Below, one piece after another: positions 29,297 through 37,880 of a DNA stretch of 64,000 nucleotides (the first letter of the stretch is position 1; the number at the start of each line of letters is the position of its first letter). Source of the DNA: Yersinia similis (GTDB taxonomy: Bacteria > Pseudomonadota > Gammaproteobacteria > Enterobacterales > Enterobacteriaceae); assembly GCF_001053095.1 (NCBI RefSeq), contig NZ_CGBP01000023.1:1-64000 (forward strand), in the 5' to 3' direction. The notes under the pieces were generated by a model. That model was not told the DNA's origin. It did no database searches and saw only the letters and a program-made list of their open reading frames with translations. The translations under genes and the position numbers were made by a program.

Positions 29297-29995
29297 TCAC
29301 CCTATGCTGCGGTCACTCGTCCACAAGAAAAAGCCAATCAATGAAATTATAATCATACTAATAATTATATAAATAAACATACCCGTAGGTAACTCAGCGT
29401 AACGAGTTATACAGAAAAAGAGGAAAGGCAGATTAAGGAACATGACAAGAACACCCGCCACGCGTGCAGGCCATGCGCCGTAGAAATAAGTACGCTGCGG
29501 TAATGCATGATCACTCTTTATACTTTTCTCGTTAACCCAATTCGACATTGCAATAATGAAAGCGTCGCGGAACGCATGAAATATGACAAGATTATCGCCA
29601 CGCGCCCGAATAAACATTGTCAGGCGACCGGCACGCTTGAGTTTGAGCAAGCCCGCAAAGTTATATGTTGAAATAGTGTCAAAAGGAATTTCTGCATGTT
29701 TGTCAAAAACCAAGGCGTTCTTCTTTATTGTCATCATATTTCTTTTACCCCTGAACAGGGTGATAAATAAGAGGAATGGCAAAGCAAAACAAGCAATTGC
29801 TATTATTACAGCAGATTCCCAAAAAGCGTGGTTAGAGTACTTATCATATTCCATATAGACAAACATAAAAATAAAGGGAAGTAAAACTGAGGTTAATGCT
29901 AACCACTGCCCCACTCTCGTCCCAATTATCACAGAAAATTTCTCGTTATTATTCATACGGTATAGATCACTCTGGTTGTAGATAATAGGTTGCAT
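29297..29995 (-). CDS. Hypothetical inner-membrane protein
   Basis: I do not recognise this 232-residue protein. It has two N-terminal membrane helices (about 32-50 and 60-80), a soluble middle section (about 82-165) with a KNALVFDKHAEIPFDTI stretch resembling PH-like/YcxB-type cytoplasmic domains (weak inference), then two C-terminal helices (about 178-200 and 207-225). The start is taken as the ATG at 29995, although no clear Shine-Dalgarno precedes it; TTG two codons earlier or an internal ATG are alternatives. The gene is richer in A+T than its neighbours. It stands alone, flanked by repeats, next to yhbP. Confidence 0.6.
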   Translation of the reverse strand: MQPIIYNQSDLYRMNNNEKFSVIIGTRVGQWLALTSVLLPFIFMFVYMEYDKYSNHAFWESAVIIAIACFALPFLLFITLFRGKRNMMTIKKNALVFDKHAEIPFDTISTYNFAGLLKLKRAGRLTMFIRARGDNLVIFHAFRDAFIIAMSNWVNEKSIKSDHALPQRTYFYGAWPARVAGVLVMFLNLPFLFFCITRYAELPTGMFIYIIISMIIISLIGFFLWTSDRSIG

Positions 29996-30137
29996 AGTCA
30001 ATAAAATCAGTTGCTTATAATAATATGTTCATCACACTGAATGTCTGGATTAATGACAATTAAAAATCAGATGATAACTGTATAATTAATAAGCCATTAT
30101 TTAAACGAGAGATATCCTATTTTATTGCGGATAAACA

Positions 30138-30572
30138 CTAGGGACGCGACCAATGCAATTTTTTACCAAAGCCGAGGGCGTTATTCGTCATTTTGATTTC
30201 CAGCAGATTGAGTTGCCAGAGAGGGGCAGAAGAGACCTTCGCTACCGGAAAACGACGGCAATAACGGTTGCGGGCCGCCTGTTCGGCATCGCCGCTCAAG
30301 AGGCTAATTTCACCACGATATTGAATGCCCTTTATCAAGGCGATAGTGCGGGATTGAGTGGCAACCGTGCCAGCCACTTGCGGGTTTATCAACATCAGTT
30401 CGCTATGACGGGTGTGCTTTTCTGTCATCAGAAAGAGCGCCATCTGATTTTCGTCAAATACGTAAAAACAGCTAGCGCACCACATATCCATGCCGCTGCC
30501 CGCGCATAAGGTCAACACATGTTGCTGGCGCAGGAAGCGGTTGATCAACAGCACGTCATCAGGATTATTCAC
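30138..30572 (-). CDS. yhbP: UPF0306 protein YhbP
   Basis: This 144-residue protein has the split-barrel flavin-binding fold of the pyridoxamine-oxidase-like group. It lines up with E. coli YhbP across [69 protein letters not shown] and the C-terminal [12 protein letters not shown]. Function is unknown. In E. coli yhbP is directly divergent from yhbQ; here the two are separated by about 9.7 kb containing the uronate locus, which marks this gene as the left boundary. Confidence 0.9.
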   Translation of the reverse strand: MNNPDDVLLINRFLRQQHVLTLCAGSGMDMWCASCFYVFDENQMALFLMTEKHTRHSELMLINPQVAGTVATQSRTIALIKGIQYRGEISLLSGDAEQAARNRYCRRFPVAKVSSAPLWQLNLLEIKMTNNALGFGKKLHWSRP

Positions 30573-30653
30573 GTCACTCTCCGGCGTAAAAACAGCGTTC
30601 AGTGTACATGAAATTTTCTTCTACTATTTGATCTGACCTGCCAATTTTCCCGC

Positions 30654-30698
30654 GTTCAACTTTTCCTCATTCAACTTTGCCTCTTTCAACTTTGCCAC
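30654..30698. repeat. 15-bp tandem repeat (3 units) at the left edge of the uronate locus
   Basis: The units GTTCAACTTTTCCTC, ATTCAACTTTGCCTC and TTTCAACTTTGCCAC lie head to tail. The third overlaps the last codons and stop of the lyase gene on the minus strand, so the repeat sits exactly at the end of the inserted block. Confidence 0.85.
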
Positions 30699-31873
30699 AA
30701 CAGGCGATCACGGGATGTCAGAGTCTCGGCCGGGAAAGTGGCTAAGACGGCTTGATAACGTTTGGCATCCTGGGGGTAGCCCCGAGCCGCCTGCAAGAGC
30801 AGCCGCAATGCGCTGTCATAATCAATACCGCGCAAGTCACGGTAAGGCCACAGTTCCGGTTCAGCAATAAACGGCAACAGATAATCAACCCCCTGCTGAA
30901 CATTGCGACCGTCTTGTACCCATTCCCAGCGATCAATCTCTATATGTTCCCCGTAGCGGCACAGCAGTAAATGGGCCTCCATATTAAACAAGGAGTAATG
31001 GAAAGGCACGGTGCGCTCCAATTCCATCCACTGCTTACCGTCTTGCGCAATCTGCGCCGCCAGCCGTTGCGTGATCCCTTGACGGATAATGGTGGTTACC
31101 AGCCCACGATCGCCGTAGAACATGGCATTAGCCGCACGTTGGACGTCATACCAAGTGCCGTGATTGTTATGCCAGACATATTCAGAATGGCCCACTTCGC
31201 TGTGGAACATCCAGTGGTTAAAGTCGCGGAACCACTGCTGCAATACCGCCGTATCTTCTGTATCCAACAATTTGGCTGGTGATATCAGGCCCAGGGTGTC
31301 TATCACCATCCACATCATGCGAGTATCAATCAAGCCCGTACCGCGCCCGGACACAATCCCAGGAATGGCCTGGCCGTAATTGAGATGCGGATTCATGCGG
31401 GTTTTGGCATCCAAAAACCAGCAACGGATCTGCTCTGCCGCGACCTGTGCATAGCGGCTATTGCCGGTAAAATAGTAGGCCAGCCCCAGTGTCAAACAGC
31501 GGTCACACATCCGTGCGATACGCTGAGTATCCGTATCATCGTTCTGGCTCTGCGGGTTGGTATGCCCATCGCGACGCACATAGGGTAAACCGTTAGGCTT
31601 GCGCGGGTTAGGCCACCAGTATGTGCCAAAACTATAGTAATCGTGAATATCACCACTGACAGGCAATAACGTCTTGTGGGTGACGCTTTCAGGCGACTGA
31701 TCGCGCAACATATCCGCTTCACTCAATAACCGACGTAACGCCGGTTGCAGAGGTGAAAAAGGCTGCTGCAATATCGCCTTAGCTTTGATCAGGCAGTTAA
31801 CATCCAGTGTATATAGTTTCATTGCTGTCACCGCCGTTTTTATTGCTGTCACGGGTGTTTTTATTGGCGTCAT
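30686..31873 (-). CDS. Cytoplasmic alginate-lyase-family (PF05426-like) enzyme
   Basis: This 395-residue alpha/alpha-barrel polysaccharide lyase candidate lacks a signal peptide and is therefore predicted cytoplasmic. It shares with the secreted paralogue at 36622 the blocks HDYYSFGTYWWPNPRKP, GQAIPGIVSGRGTGLID, WHNNHG and ELERT.PFHYS. The residues N237, H238, R287 and Y293 are placed like the Asn-His-Arg-Tyr catalytic set known for PL5 alginate lyase A1-III. The N-terminus carries a two-unit heptad repeat (IKTPVTA, IKTAVTA) ahead of the conserved start MKLYTLD. The ATG at 31873 has a strong GGGAGG, so the repeat is probably translated. It is the last gene of the five-gene importer operon. 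Real substrate (alginate, glucuronan or other uronan) is unproven. Confidence 0.8.
   Translation of the reverse strand: MTPIKTPVTAIKTAVTAMKLYTLDVNCLIKAKAILQQPFSPLQPALRRLLSEADMLRDQSPESVTHKTLLPVSGDIHDYYSFGTYWWPNPRKPNGLPYVRRDGHTNPQSQNDDTDTQRIARMCDRCLTLGLAYYFTGNSRYAQVAAEQIRCWFLDAKTRMNPHLNYGQAIPGIVSGRGTGLIDTRMMWMVIDTLGLISPAKLLDTEDTAVLQQWFRDFNHWMFHSEVGHSEYVWHNNHGTWYDVQRAANAMFYGDRGLVTTIIRQGITQRLAAQIAQDGKQWMELERTVPFHYSLFNMEAHLLLCRYGEHIEIDRWEWVQDGRNVQQGVDYLLPFIAEPELWPYRDLRGIDYDSALRLLLQAARGYPQDAKRYQAVLATFPAETLTSRDRLLWQS
31823..31864 (-). repeat. In-frame 21-bp tandem repeat (2 units) at the lyase N-terminus
   Basis: Two 21-bp units encode IKTPVTA and IKTAVTA, followed by MK. They lie just after the start codon of the cytoplasmic lyase. 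Expansion or contraction would keep the reading frame. Confidence 0.75.
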
Positions 31874-31887
31874 GAATATGGCCTCCC

Positions 31888-32982
31888 TTATGCCGCCTGG
31901 CAGTCAACCCTCAACCCCGTAGCAGCATCAAAGATATGGATACCCGCAAGCTTAGGTTGCAGATAGACCGTTTCCCCTTCACTCACCGCTAAACGTTGTT
32001 TAAATACTGAGGTAAAGCGGCCCCCACCCGTGCTGCAAAAGAGCTGCATATCCGAGCCAGTATTCTCTATCGCCGTAATGGTCGCTTTCAATGCGCTGGC
32101 ACAGTGCGTTTCATCTACCACATTAACCTGCTCTGGGCGGATGGCGTAGACCACGTTTTGCCCCTCAGTGACGTGCAATCCAGCGGGCAAAGCCAGCAAT
32201 GAGTTATCCTCCAATTGCAGCAGGAATTTATCGCCCTCTTGTACCACCGTGCCTTTTAACTGGTTGATTTCAGGCGATCCAATAAAGCCAGCAACAAACA
32301 GATTGGCCGGGCGGTCATACAAGTCTAATGGTGAACCAACCTGTTCAATACGCCCTTCACGCAGGACCACGATCATCTGGCCCATGGTCATCGCTTCTAT
32401 CTGATCATGCGTAACATAAACTGAAGTGGTTTTTAGCCGCTGATGCAGTTCGCGGATCTCCCCACGTACCTGAGTGCGTAATTTGGCATCCAGGTTCGAT
32501 AATGGCTCATCAAATAGAAACACCTGTGGGTTACGCACAATTGCCCGCCCCATGGCGACCCGCTGACGCTGACCACCGGACAAATCTTTTGGCAGGCGTT
32601 CCAGCAGCGCTTGTAAACCGAGTAACTCGGCGGTTGATTCGACCTTTTGGTTAATGTCTGCTTTGGACATCTTGGCCATTTTCAGGGCGAACCCCATGTT
32701 TTCACGCACCGTCATCTGGGGGTAAAGCGCATAACTTTGGAACACCATCGCGATGTCACGCATCTTCGGTTCCACATCAGTGACATCTTTATCATTGATG
32801 CCGACCGTGCCGCCGGAGATCTCCTCCAGCCCGGCAATCATGCGCAGTAAGGTAGATTTACCGCAACCGCTGGGGCCAACCAGCACGCAGAACTCACCAT
32901 CAGGGATCTCCAGCGATACATCGCGGATCACATGGATGTCACCGTAAGATTTACACACGTTTTTAAGTACAACCGATCCCAT
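31888..32982 (-). CDS. Carbohydrate ABC transporter ATPase (UgpC/MalK/AlgS type)
   Basis: This ATPase subunit of the sugar importer has 364 residues. Walker A is GPSGCGKST, the Q-loop lies in MVFQSYALYP, the signature is LSGGQRQRVAMGRAIV, Walker B is VFLFDEPLSNLDAKLR, and the H-loop is YVTHDQIEAMT. The C-terminal third is the TOBE/regulatory domain of the CUT1 family (AIRPEQVNV, VYLQPKLAGIHIF). The gene follows the permease by 11 bp and precedes the cytoplasmic lyase by 14 bp, so it belongs to the leftward operon. Confidence 0.92.
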   Translation of the reverse strand: MGSVVLKNVCKSYGDIHVIRDVSLEIPDGEFCVLVGPSGCGKSTLLRMIAGLEEISGGTVGINDKDVTDVEPKMRDIAMVFQSYALYPQMTVRENMGFALKMAKMSKADINQKVESTAELLGLQALLERLPKDLSGGQRQRVAMGRAIVRNPQVFLFDEPLSNLDAKLRTQVRGEIRELHQRLKTTSVYVTHDQIEAMTMGQMIVVLREGRIEQVGSPLDLYDRPANLFVAGFIGSPEINQLKGTVVQEGDKFLLQLEDNSLLALPAGLHVTEGQNVVYAIRPEQVNVVDETHCASALKATITAIENTGSDMQLFCSTGGGRFTSVFKQRLAVSEGETVYLQPKLAGIHIFDAATGLRVDCQAA

Positions 32983-32993
32983 TTTCTTTCTCC

Positions 32994-33833
32994 CTAGCCT
33001 TTAACCGCGCCAGACATGATCCCGCGATTGAAATGTTTTTGCAGACCCAGATACACAATGATGCTCGGCAACATCGCCAACAGCGTGATTGCAATAAAGA
33101 TGTTCGGGGTGATGCTCTCATCGGTACGTAGCGTGCCGAGGATCACCGGAATGGTGTTCAGACTGTCCTGATTCACCACAATCAATGGCAACAGGTATTG
33201 ATCCCAAATCATGATAAAGCCGAAGGTCACCACGGTACCCAATGCAGGTTTAACCAATGGCAAGATCACGTGGAAGAAAATTTGCCATTCGCTGGCACCG
33301 TCAATGCGTGCCGCCTCTTCCAGCTCTTTTGGAATTGCCGCCATAAATTCGGTCAATACAAAGATAGAGAAGGCCCAGCCGACAATCGGTAGGATCATGC
33401 CCAGATAGCTGTTGTACAGCGAGGCATCGATCACCGGCAGTTGCCAGTTGATGATCATATACAAAGGAATGGCGATCACTTCTTCCGGCAGCATCATGGT
33501 CGAAAGGATGATCAGACTGGTCAGGGAGACCCCGACAAACTTTTTACGGGCCAACGCATAGGCCGCCAGCGCACTGACTGATACCTGCAACACCGTGCCA
33601 AAGAACACCACAATGATCGAGTTCAGCAAGTATTGCCAGACACCGATATCCATCCAGGCGAAGATAAAGTTATCCCATGAGAACTGATTGGGCCATGCCA
33701 ACAATTCACCGGGTTTCACCGGTGCCCCACTGAATGCCGTGGCAATAATTCCCCAGTATGGGCCAACAAAGACAATCAGCAGCAGACCATAAATTATCCA
33801 ACGGCCGATACTGTTCCAGCTTTTACTTTTCAT
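32994..33833 (-). CDS. Carbohydrate ABC transporter permease, MalG type
   Basis: This is a 279-residue inner-membrane permease with six predicted helices, the first at about 11-30. The CUT1 EAA loop is ELEEAARIDGASEWQIFFHVILPLVKPA, the contact site for the ATPase. The C-terminus (LGLQKHFNRGIMSGAVKG) is the usual MalG-type ending. It lies 19 bp after the MalF-type partner and 11 bp before the ATPase. Confidence 0.92.
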   Translation of the reverse strand: MKSKSWNSIGRWIIYGLLLIVFVGPYWGIIATAFSGAPVKPGELLAWPNQFSWDNFIFAWMDIGVWQYLLNSIIVVFFGTVLQVSVSALAAYALARKKFVGVSLTSLIILSTMMLPEEVIAIPLYMIINWQLPVIDASLYNSYLGMILPIVGWAFSIFVLTEFMAAIPKELEEAARIDGASEWQIFFHVILPLVKPALGTVVTFGFIMIWDQYLLPLIVVNQDSLNTIPVILGTLRTDESITPNIFIAITLLAMLPSIIVYLGLQKHFNRGIMSGAVKG

Positions 33834-33852
33834 TACCAGTCTCCGGCTCGGG

Positions 33853-34737
33853 TTAGTAACGGGCGATCCGCTTTTTCAAGGTGAGATGACCAATCGTCAG
33901 CACCACAGTGAACGCAAATAACAGGAAGGACACCGCAGAGGCATAACCATAATCAAACTGCTCAAAGCCCAATTTATAGATATGCGTCATGATCATTTCC
34001 GTCGCATTAGACGGGCCACCGCCAGTGGTGGCGTAAACTTCGGCAAACACGCGGAAGCCACGAATAAATGACAGCATCAGGACCACAGAGAGCGCGGGGA
34101 TCATGCCCGGTAACGTCACATAACGCAGGCGGTTCCACCAGTTGGCCCCATCCACGTTTGACGCGTCGTATAAATCACGGCTAATCCCTACCAGCCCGGC
34201 GATAAAAATCACCATGTTGTAAGGCACGGCTTTCCAGATATGCAACAGCATTACCGTCCACAACGCCTGATCGGTATCCGCCAGAAACCCCTGCGCTTCA
34301 ATGCTGAACCACGATAAAACGTGGTTCACCACCCCGTTACTGGTCGGGTTGAACAGAATGCGCCACATTTCGGCGACAATCGCTGCACTGGTCACTGCGG
34401 GCAGGAAGATCGCGGTACGAATAAAACGCAAATGCCGTGCCGGCCCTTCCAGTAACATCGCCAGAAAGAAGGCGATAAAAGCGGCCACCACCATGGTGAC
34501 CAGGACATATAACAAGGTGTTGAAGACAGCGGAGTGCAGCGCTTCATCACCAAAGGCGCGGGAAAAGTTGGCAAACCCGACCCACTCATTTGGCTGGTTA
34601 AAATTAACCTTGTAGAAACTCATCACCAGCCCCTGCAACATCGGGATGAATTTAAACCAGGTGAAGATGACCAGTGCCGGGGCCAGGAACAGCCACGGAA
34701 CCAGGTTACGTTTCAGTCGGGGGGTTAGTGTTATCAT
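33853..34737 (-). CDS. Carbohydrate ABC transporter permease, MalF type
   Basis: This is a 294-residue inner-membrane permease with six predicted helices. The N-terminus (LVPWLFLAPALVIFTWFKFIPMLQGLVMSFY) is characteristic of CUT1 MalF/UgpA-like proteins. The EAA loop is DLYDASNVDGANWWNRLRYVTLPGMIPA. It is separated by 7 bp from the upstream binding-protein gene, so translation is probably coupled. Confidence 0.92.
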   Translation of the reverse strand: MITLTPRLKRNLVPWLFLAPALVIFTWFKFIPMLQGLVMSFYKVNFNQPNEWVGFANFSRAFGDEALHSAVFNTLLYVLVTMVVAAFIAFFLAMLLEGPARHLRFIRTAIFLPAVTSAAIVAEMWRILFNPTSNGVVNHVLSWFSIEAQGFLADTDQALWTVMLLHIWKAVPYNMVIFIAGLVGISRDLYDASNVDGANWWNRLRYVTLPGMIPALSVVLMLSFIRGFRVFAEVYATTGGGPSNATEMIMTHIYKLGFEQFDYGYASAVSFLLFAFTVVLTIGHLTLKKRIARY

Positions 34738-34744
34738 TATTCAC

Positions 34745-36058
34745 TCACTGCCCTAAGACGTTCTGTTTAGCCAGCTCATCGTTAACTTTCTGATTCACCG
34801 CTTTTAATTCTGCGACGATATCACTGTCACAGTTGGCTAAAATACGGTTGAAAGCTTCAGCGGTGACCTGACGAATAGGTGTCCAGTTAGGAACTTGTGG
34901 AATATAGCGGCCCTGTTCGGCATACAGATCGGCGAACATGGCCCAACGTGGATCGTCGTAGACCGCTTTGGTATCCACCAATTTATTGATCGACAAGCGC
35001 ACGACTGGCATATTTTTGGTGCCCATCCCCATGCCTATCTGCTGCCCTTCAGGGGAGATCATGAACTCAATGAATTTCTGAGCAGCTGCTTTTTTCTGGC
35101 TGCTTTTCATCATAAAGACCGTGGTGCCTTCAGCCAGCGTAGCCTGCCCTTTCAGCCCCGTCGGTGGTGGGATCACTTCAAAAGCGTCGGTGCCGGGATC
35201 TTTATCAAATAACACGATGTGATACGGGCCGGAGAAGAACATGCCACTTTGGCCAGAACGGAATGAAGGGATCGCATCAGCGGTGGTCGCATTGATAGCC
35301 CCCGGCTGGACTGTTTTATCGCACACCATTCCACGCATGAAACTCAGCGTTTCAGTGGCTGCAGGCTCCTCCAACGAGGCAATAAATTTACCTTCACCGG
35401 CTGGGCGAATAAAGTCACCACCAGCCTGCCAAAGATAGGAGCTGATAAACCAACTGGCGTAGCCACGGGTTGTTGAACCGGGCAGAATAAAGCCGTAAGT
35501 ATCGTTTTTACCGTTGCCATCGGGGTCATTAAAGGTAAAGGCTTTCGCCAGCGTGCTAATGTCTTGCCAGTTCTTAGGTTGTTCTAACCCCAACTTTTCC
35601 CGCCAGTCTTTGCGAATAAATAAGGCAAAGGTTTGAGCAGAAGTAGGAACCCCATAATATTTTCCATCAATATATTGGGTACTTTTCCAAGCGGTATCGA
35701 AGATGTTCTCTCCGCCAATAATATTTTTTGGTTCAATTGGTTCGACAATCCCTAGCTGCACAAACTGACCAATAGCCACGGCATCGTTGAAAATCAGGTC
35801 AGGTAGCGCGTTACCCGCAGCGGCCCGTGCCAGACGTTGTTCAAAATCAGTAGTGGCATTGAAATACTCAATTTTGATGCCGGTTTTTTTCTCAAACGTG
35901 TCAGCTTCTTTTTTATAAATGTTTTTAGAGTCATTACTTGCGCGGATCCACACTTGCAATGTTTCTGCGGCGTGAAGAGAAGGGATCCCCATGGCTAAAT
36001 AAGTTAACAACAGCAAAGACTTTATTTTTACTTTTGACATTATCATTTGTGTCTTCAT
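34745..36058 (-). CDS. Periplasmic sugar-binding protein (SBP family 1) of the uronate locus
   Basis: This 437-residue extracytoplasmic solute-binding protein has a signal peptide (about 1-31; hydrophobic SLLLLTYLAMGIPSLHA, cleaved near A-A-E). Family features are the mature N-terminus ETLQVWIRASND, the DTFEKKTGIKIEYFNATTDFEQRL segment and VPTSAQTFALFIRKDW. It should deliver oligosaccharides to the permease pair. The first ATG is taken as start, but an ATG six residues in (MSKVKIKSL) would also give a normal signal peptide. It is the promoter-proximal gene of the leftward operon. Genetic context with three lyase-like enzymes suggests oligouronides as ligand. Confidence 0.9.
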   Translation of the reverse strand: MKTQMIMSKVKIKSLLLLTYLAMGIPSLHAAETLQVWIRASNDSKNIYKKEADTFEKKTGIKIEYFNATTDFEQRLARAAAGNALPDLIFNDAVAIGQFVQLGIVEPIEPKNIIGGENIFDTAWKSTQYIDGKYYGVPTSAQTFALFIRKDWREKLGLEQPKNWQDISTLAKAFTFNDPDGNGKNDTYGFILPGSTTRGYASWFISSYLWQAGGDFIRPAGEGKFIASLEEPAATETLSFMRGMVCDKTVQPGAINATTADAIPSFRSGQSGMFFSGPYHIVLFDKDPGTDAFEVIPPPTGLKGQATLAEGTTVFMMKSSQKKAAAQKFIEFMISPEGQQIGMGMGTKNMPVVRLSINKLVDTKAVYDDPRWAMFADLYAEQGRYIPQVPNWTPIRQVTAEAFNRILANCDSDIVAELKAVNQKVNDELAKQNVLGQ

Positions 36059-36621
36059 CTTAGCATCCTCGTTGAAATCTAATTTTTTATGAATTTACCC
36101 AGAAGTTTAAATAAAAAAACAGAATCGTAAAACACTCGGTAGCATTAGAACTCAGAGGAAAACAAAAAACCACACCATAAAAAACAAAACTTAATTCCAA
36201 TTTGAAATTTCTGCTTGAGATCACATTTGTAAAATTACCAAAAAAAAGATAAAAACTTAATAACCACATAAAAACAGCAGGTTAAATGGTTTATTTTAAA
36301 AATTAAAAAAAATATGCAATTACTTAAAATGATGGAAAAACACCTAAAACAGAGATTTAATTTGAAGGCAGTCACAATCTAAATCAATTATTAATAGATA
36401 ATTCATAAGATAGACTTGGATCACAAAAGTCCAAAAACTTTACCTTAGAATTCAACCAAAATATAAATGAGACAGAATTTATTTTCTCTGTCACCTGCGA
36501 ATAGAGTCAATAACCACATTGTAAACAAGTGAAATTCCCGTTTAAAATATAAGTAGTAAATATATTTAATTAAGGAAATATTTTTATTTACACCGTTTAA
36601 TCCATAAAAATAAGGAAAGTG
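36059..36621. other. AT-rich divergent control region of the uronate locus
   Basis: 563 bp without a gene, much richer in A+T than the flanks. It must hold the promoters of both the leftward importer operon and the rightward lyase operon. Apart from a CRP-like site, I see no recognisable operator such as a KdgR or ExuR palindrome, and no regulator gene is present in the locus. Confidence 0.6.
36207..36228 (-). promoter_or_regulatory. Candidate CRP site
   Basis: Read on the minus strand the left half AAATGTGATCT is identical to the CRP consensus half-site. The other half is weak (3/5 in the core). It lies about 150 bp upstream of the binding-protein ATG. Catabolite control would suit a sugar-uptake operon. 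Confidence 0.45.
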
Positions 36622-37857
36622 ATGATGTTAAACTCTGGTGCTAAAAACCTATTGCTGACTATTCTTCTGGGTACATCCCCCTTTATTTATGCCGCAGAAA
36701 GTCATCCGTTGTTATTAAAGATGGACGATATTAACTACAGCATTGAACAGATTAAACAAAACAACCCATTATATGAAAAATCTTATAAAAATCTGATAGC
36801 TAAGGCTGATAAAGCACTCAAAAAACCACTGTACTCCGTCATGGATAAAAGCCTCTTGGCCGCCAGTGGTGATAAACACGACTATTACAGTTTTCCGCCT
36901 TATTGGTGGCCAGATCCAAGCAAGAAAGACGGTATGCCTTATTTGCGTAAAGATGGGGAAACAAATCCTGCGGCCAACAGTGATGCCACCGATAAAAAGC
37001 GCATGAACAACTTCAGTGAAGACGTCTATTATCTGGCGTTGGCTTATAGCTTTACCGGTAAGCCTGAGTATGCCCAAAAAGCGCATGAACAATTGGTTAA
37101 TTGGTTCGTAAATCCAGAAACTAAAATGAACCCGAATCTACAATATGCGCAGGCCATTCCAGGGATTAACGAAGGCCGAGGTATTGGTTTGATCGATAGC
37201 CGGGCGCTAGTTGATGTGATTGATGCCGTTGAATTGATCAGACCCGCCAATGTTCTCAGTGACAGCGATTATCAAGCCATTAAAGGTTGGTATGGTGATT
37301 TTTATCAATGGATGACCACCAGCCAAAATGGTTTCGAAGAAGATAACTGGCACAATAATCACGGCACCTATTTTGATATGCAGGCCGCCTCTTTTGCCCT
37401 ATTCAGCGATCAAAAAGCCGCCGCACAGAAACGTTTGGAAATCACGCAATTGCGCCGTATCCCCTCACATTTTGATATGCAAGGCCGACAAAATGCAGAG
37501 CTGGAGCGCACCCGCCCATGGCATTACAGTAACTTCCATCTGGAGGCCTACAACAAATTGGGCCGTCTTGGGGAGGTTGGCGAGAAAGATATCTGGGACT
37601 TCAGCCTGGATGAACACAGCCTGAAAAAAGGCTATCAGTACGTTGCTGGTTTCATCAATACCGACCAAGCATGGCCATATAAAGATCTGGACGGAGTACA
37701 GGACAAAAAAGCTTTGGTCAATATGATTACGGCCGCTCGCGCCTACCCTGCTGACGTTGAATTCCAACAAAAAGCACAATATCTGATAGCAAAATACCCA
37801 GATACCGTTGAGATCTTACTTTACCCAATCACACAGAACCTGATAACGCAAAAATAA
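36622..37857 (+). CDS. Secreted alginate-lyase-family enzyme, paralogue of the cytoplasmic lyase
   Basis: This 411-residue protein has a signal peptide (about 1-25, ending FIYAAES), so it is periplasmic or exported. The barrel domain shares with the protein at 30686 the blocks HDYYSFPPYWWPDPS, AQAIPGINEGRGIGLIDSR, WHNNHGTY and ELERTRPWHYS. N246, H247, R296 and Y302 match the catalytic Asn-His-Arg-Tyr layout of PL5-type alginate lyases with the same spacing as in the paralogue. Three start codons are adjacent (GTG, ATG, ATG); Shine-Dalgarno AAGGA favours one of the ATGs. It is 23 bp upstream of the heparinase-like gene. Probable job: first cleavage of a uronate polymer outside the cytoplasm. 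Confidence 0.82.
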   Translation: MMLNSGAKNLLLTILLGTSPFIYAAESHPLLLKMDDINYSIEQIKQNNPLYEKSYKNLIAKADKALKKPLYSVMDKSLLAASGDKHDYYSFPPYWWPDPSKKDGMPYLRKDGETNPAANSDATDKKRMNNFSEDVYYLALAYSFTGKPEYAQKAHEQLVNWFVNPETKMNPNLQYAQAIPGINEGRGIGLIDSRALVDVIDAVELIRPANVLSDSDYQAIKGWYGDFYQWMTTSQNGFEEDNWHNNHGTYFDMQAASFALFSDQKAAAQKRLEITQLRRIPSHFDMQGRQNAELERTRPWHYSNFHLEAYNKLGRLGEVGEKDIWDFSLDEHSLKKGYQYVAGFINTDQAWPYKDLDGVQDKKALVNMITAARAYPADVEFQQKAQYLIAKYPDTVEILLYPITQNLITQK

Positions 37858-37880
37858 GCATCGCCGAGGACACGCCAGAT

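Noticed and set aside
36407-36428. Second CRP site in the uronate control region
   Set aside because: Only the GGATCACA half resembles the consensus; the other half matches 2 of 5 core bases.
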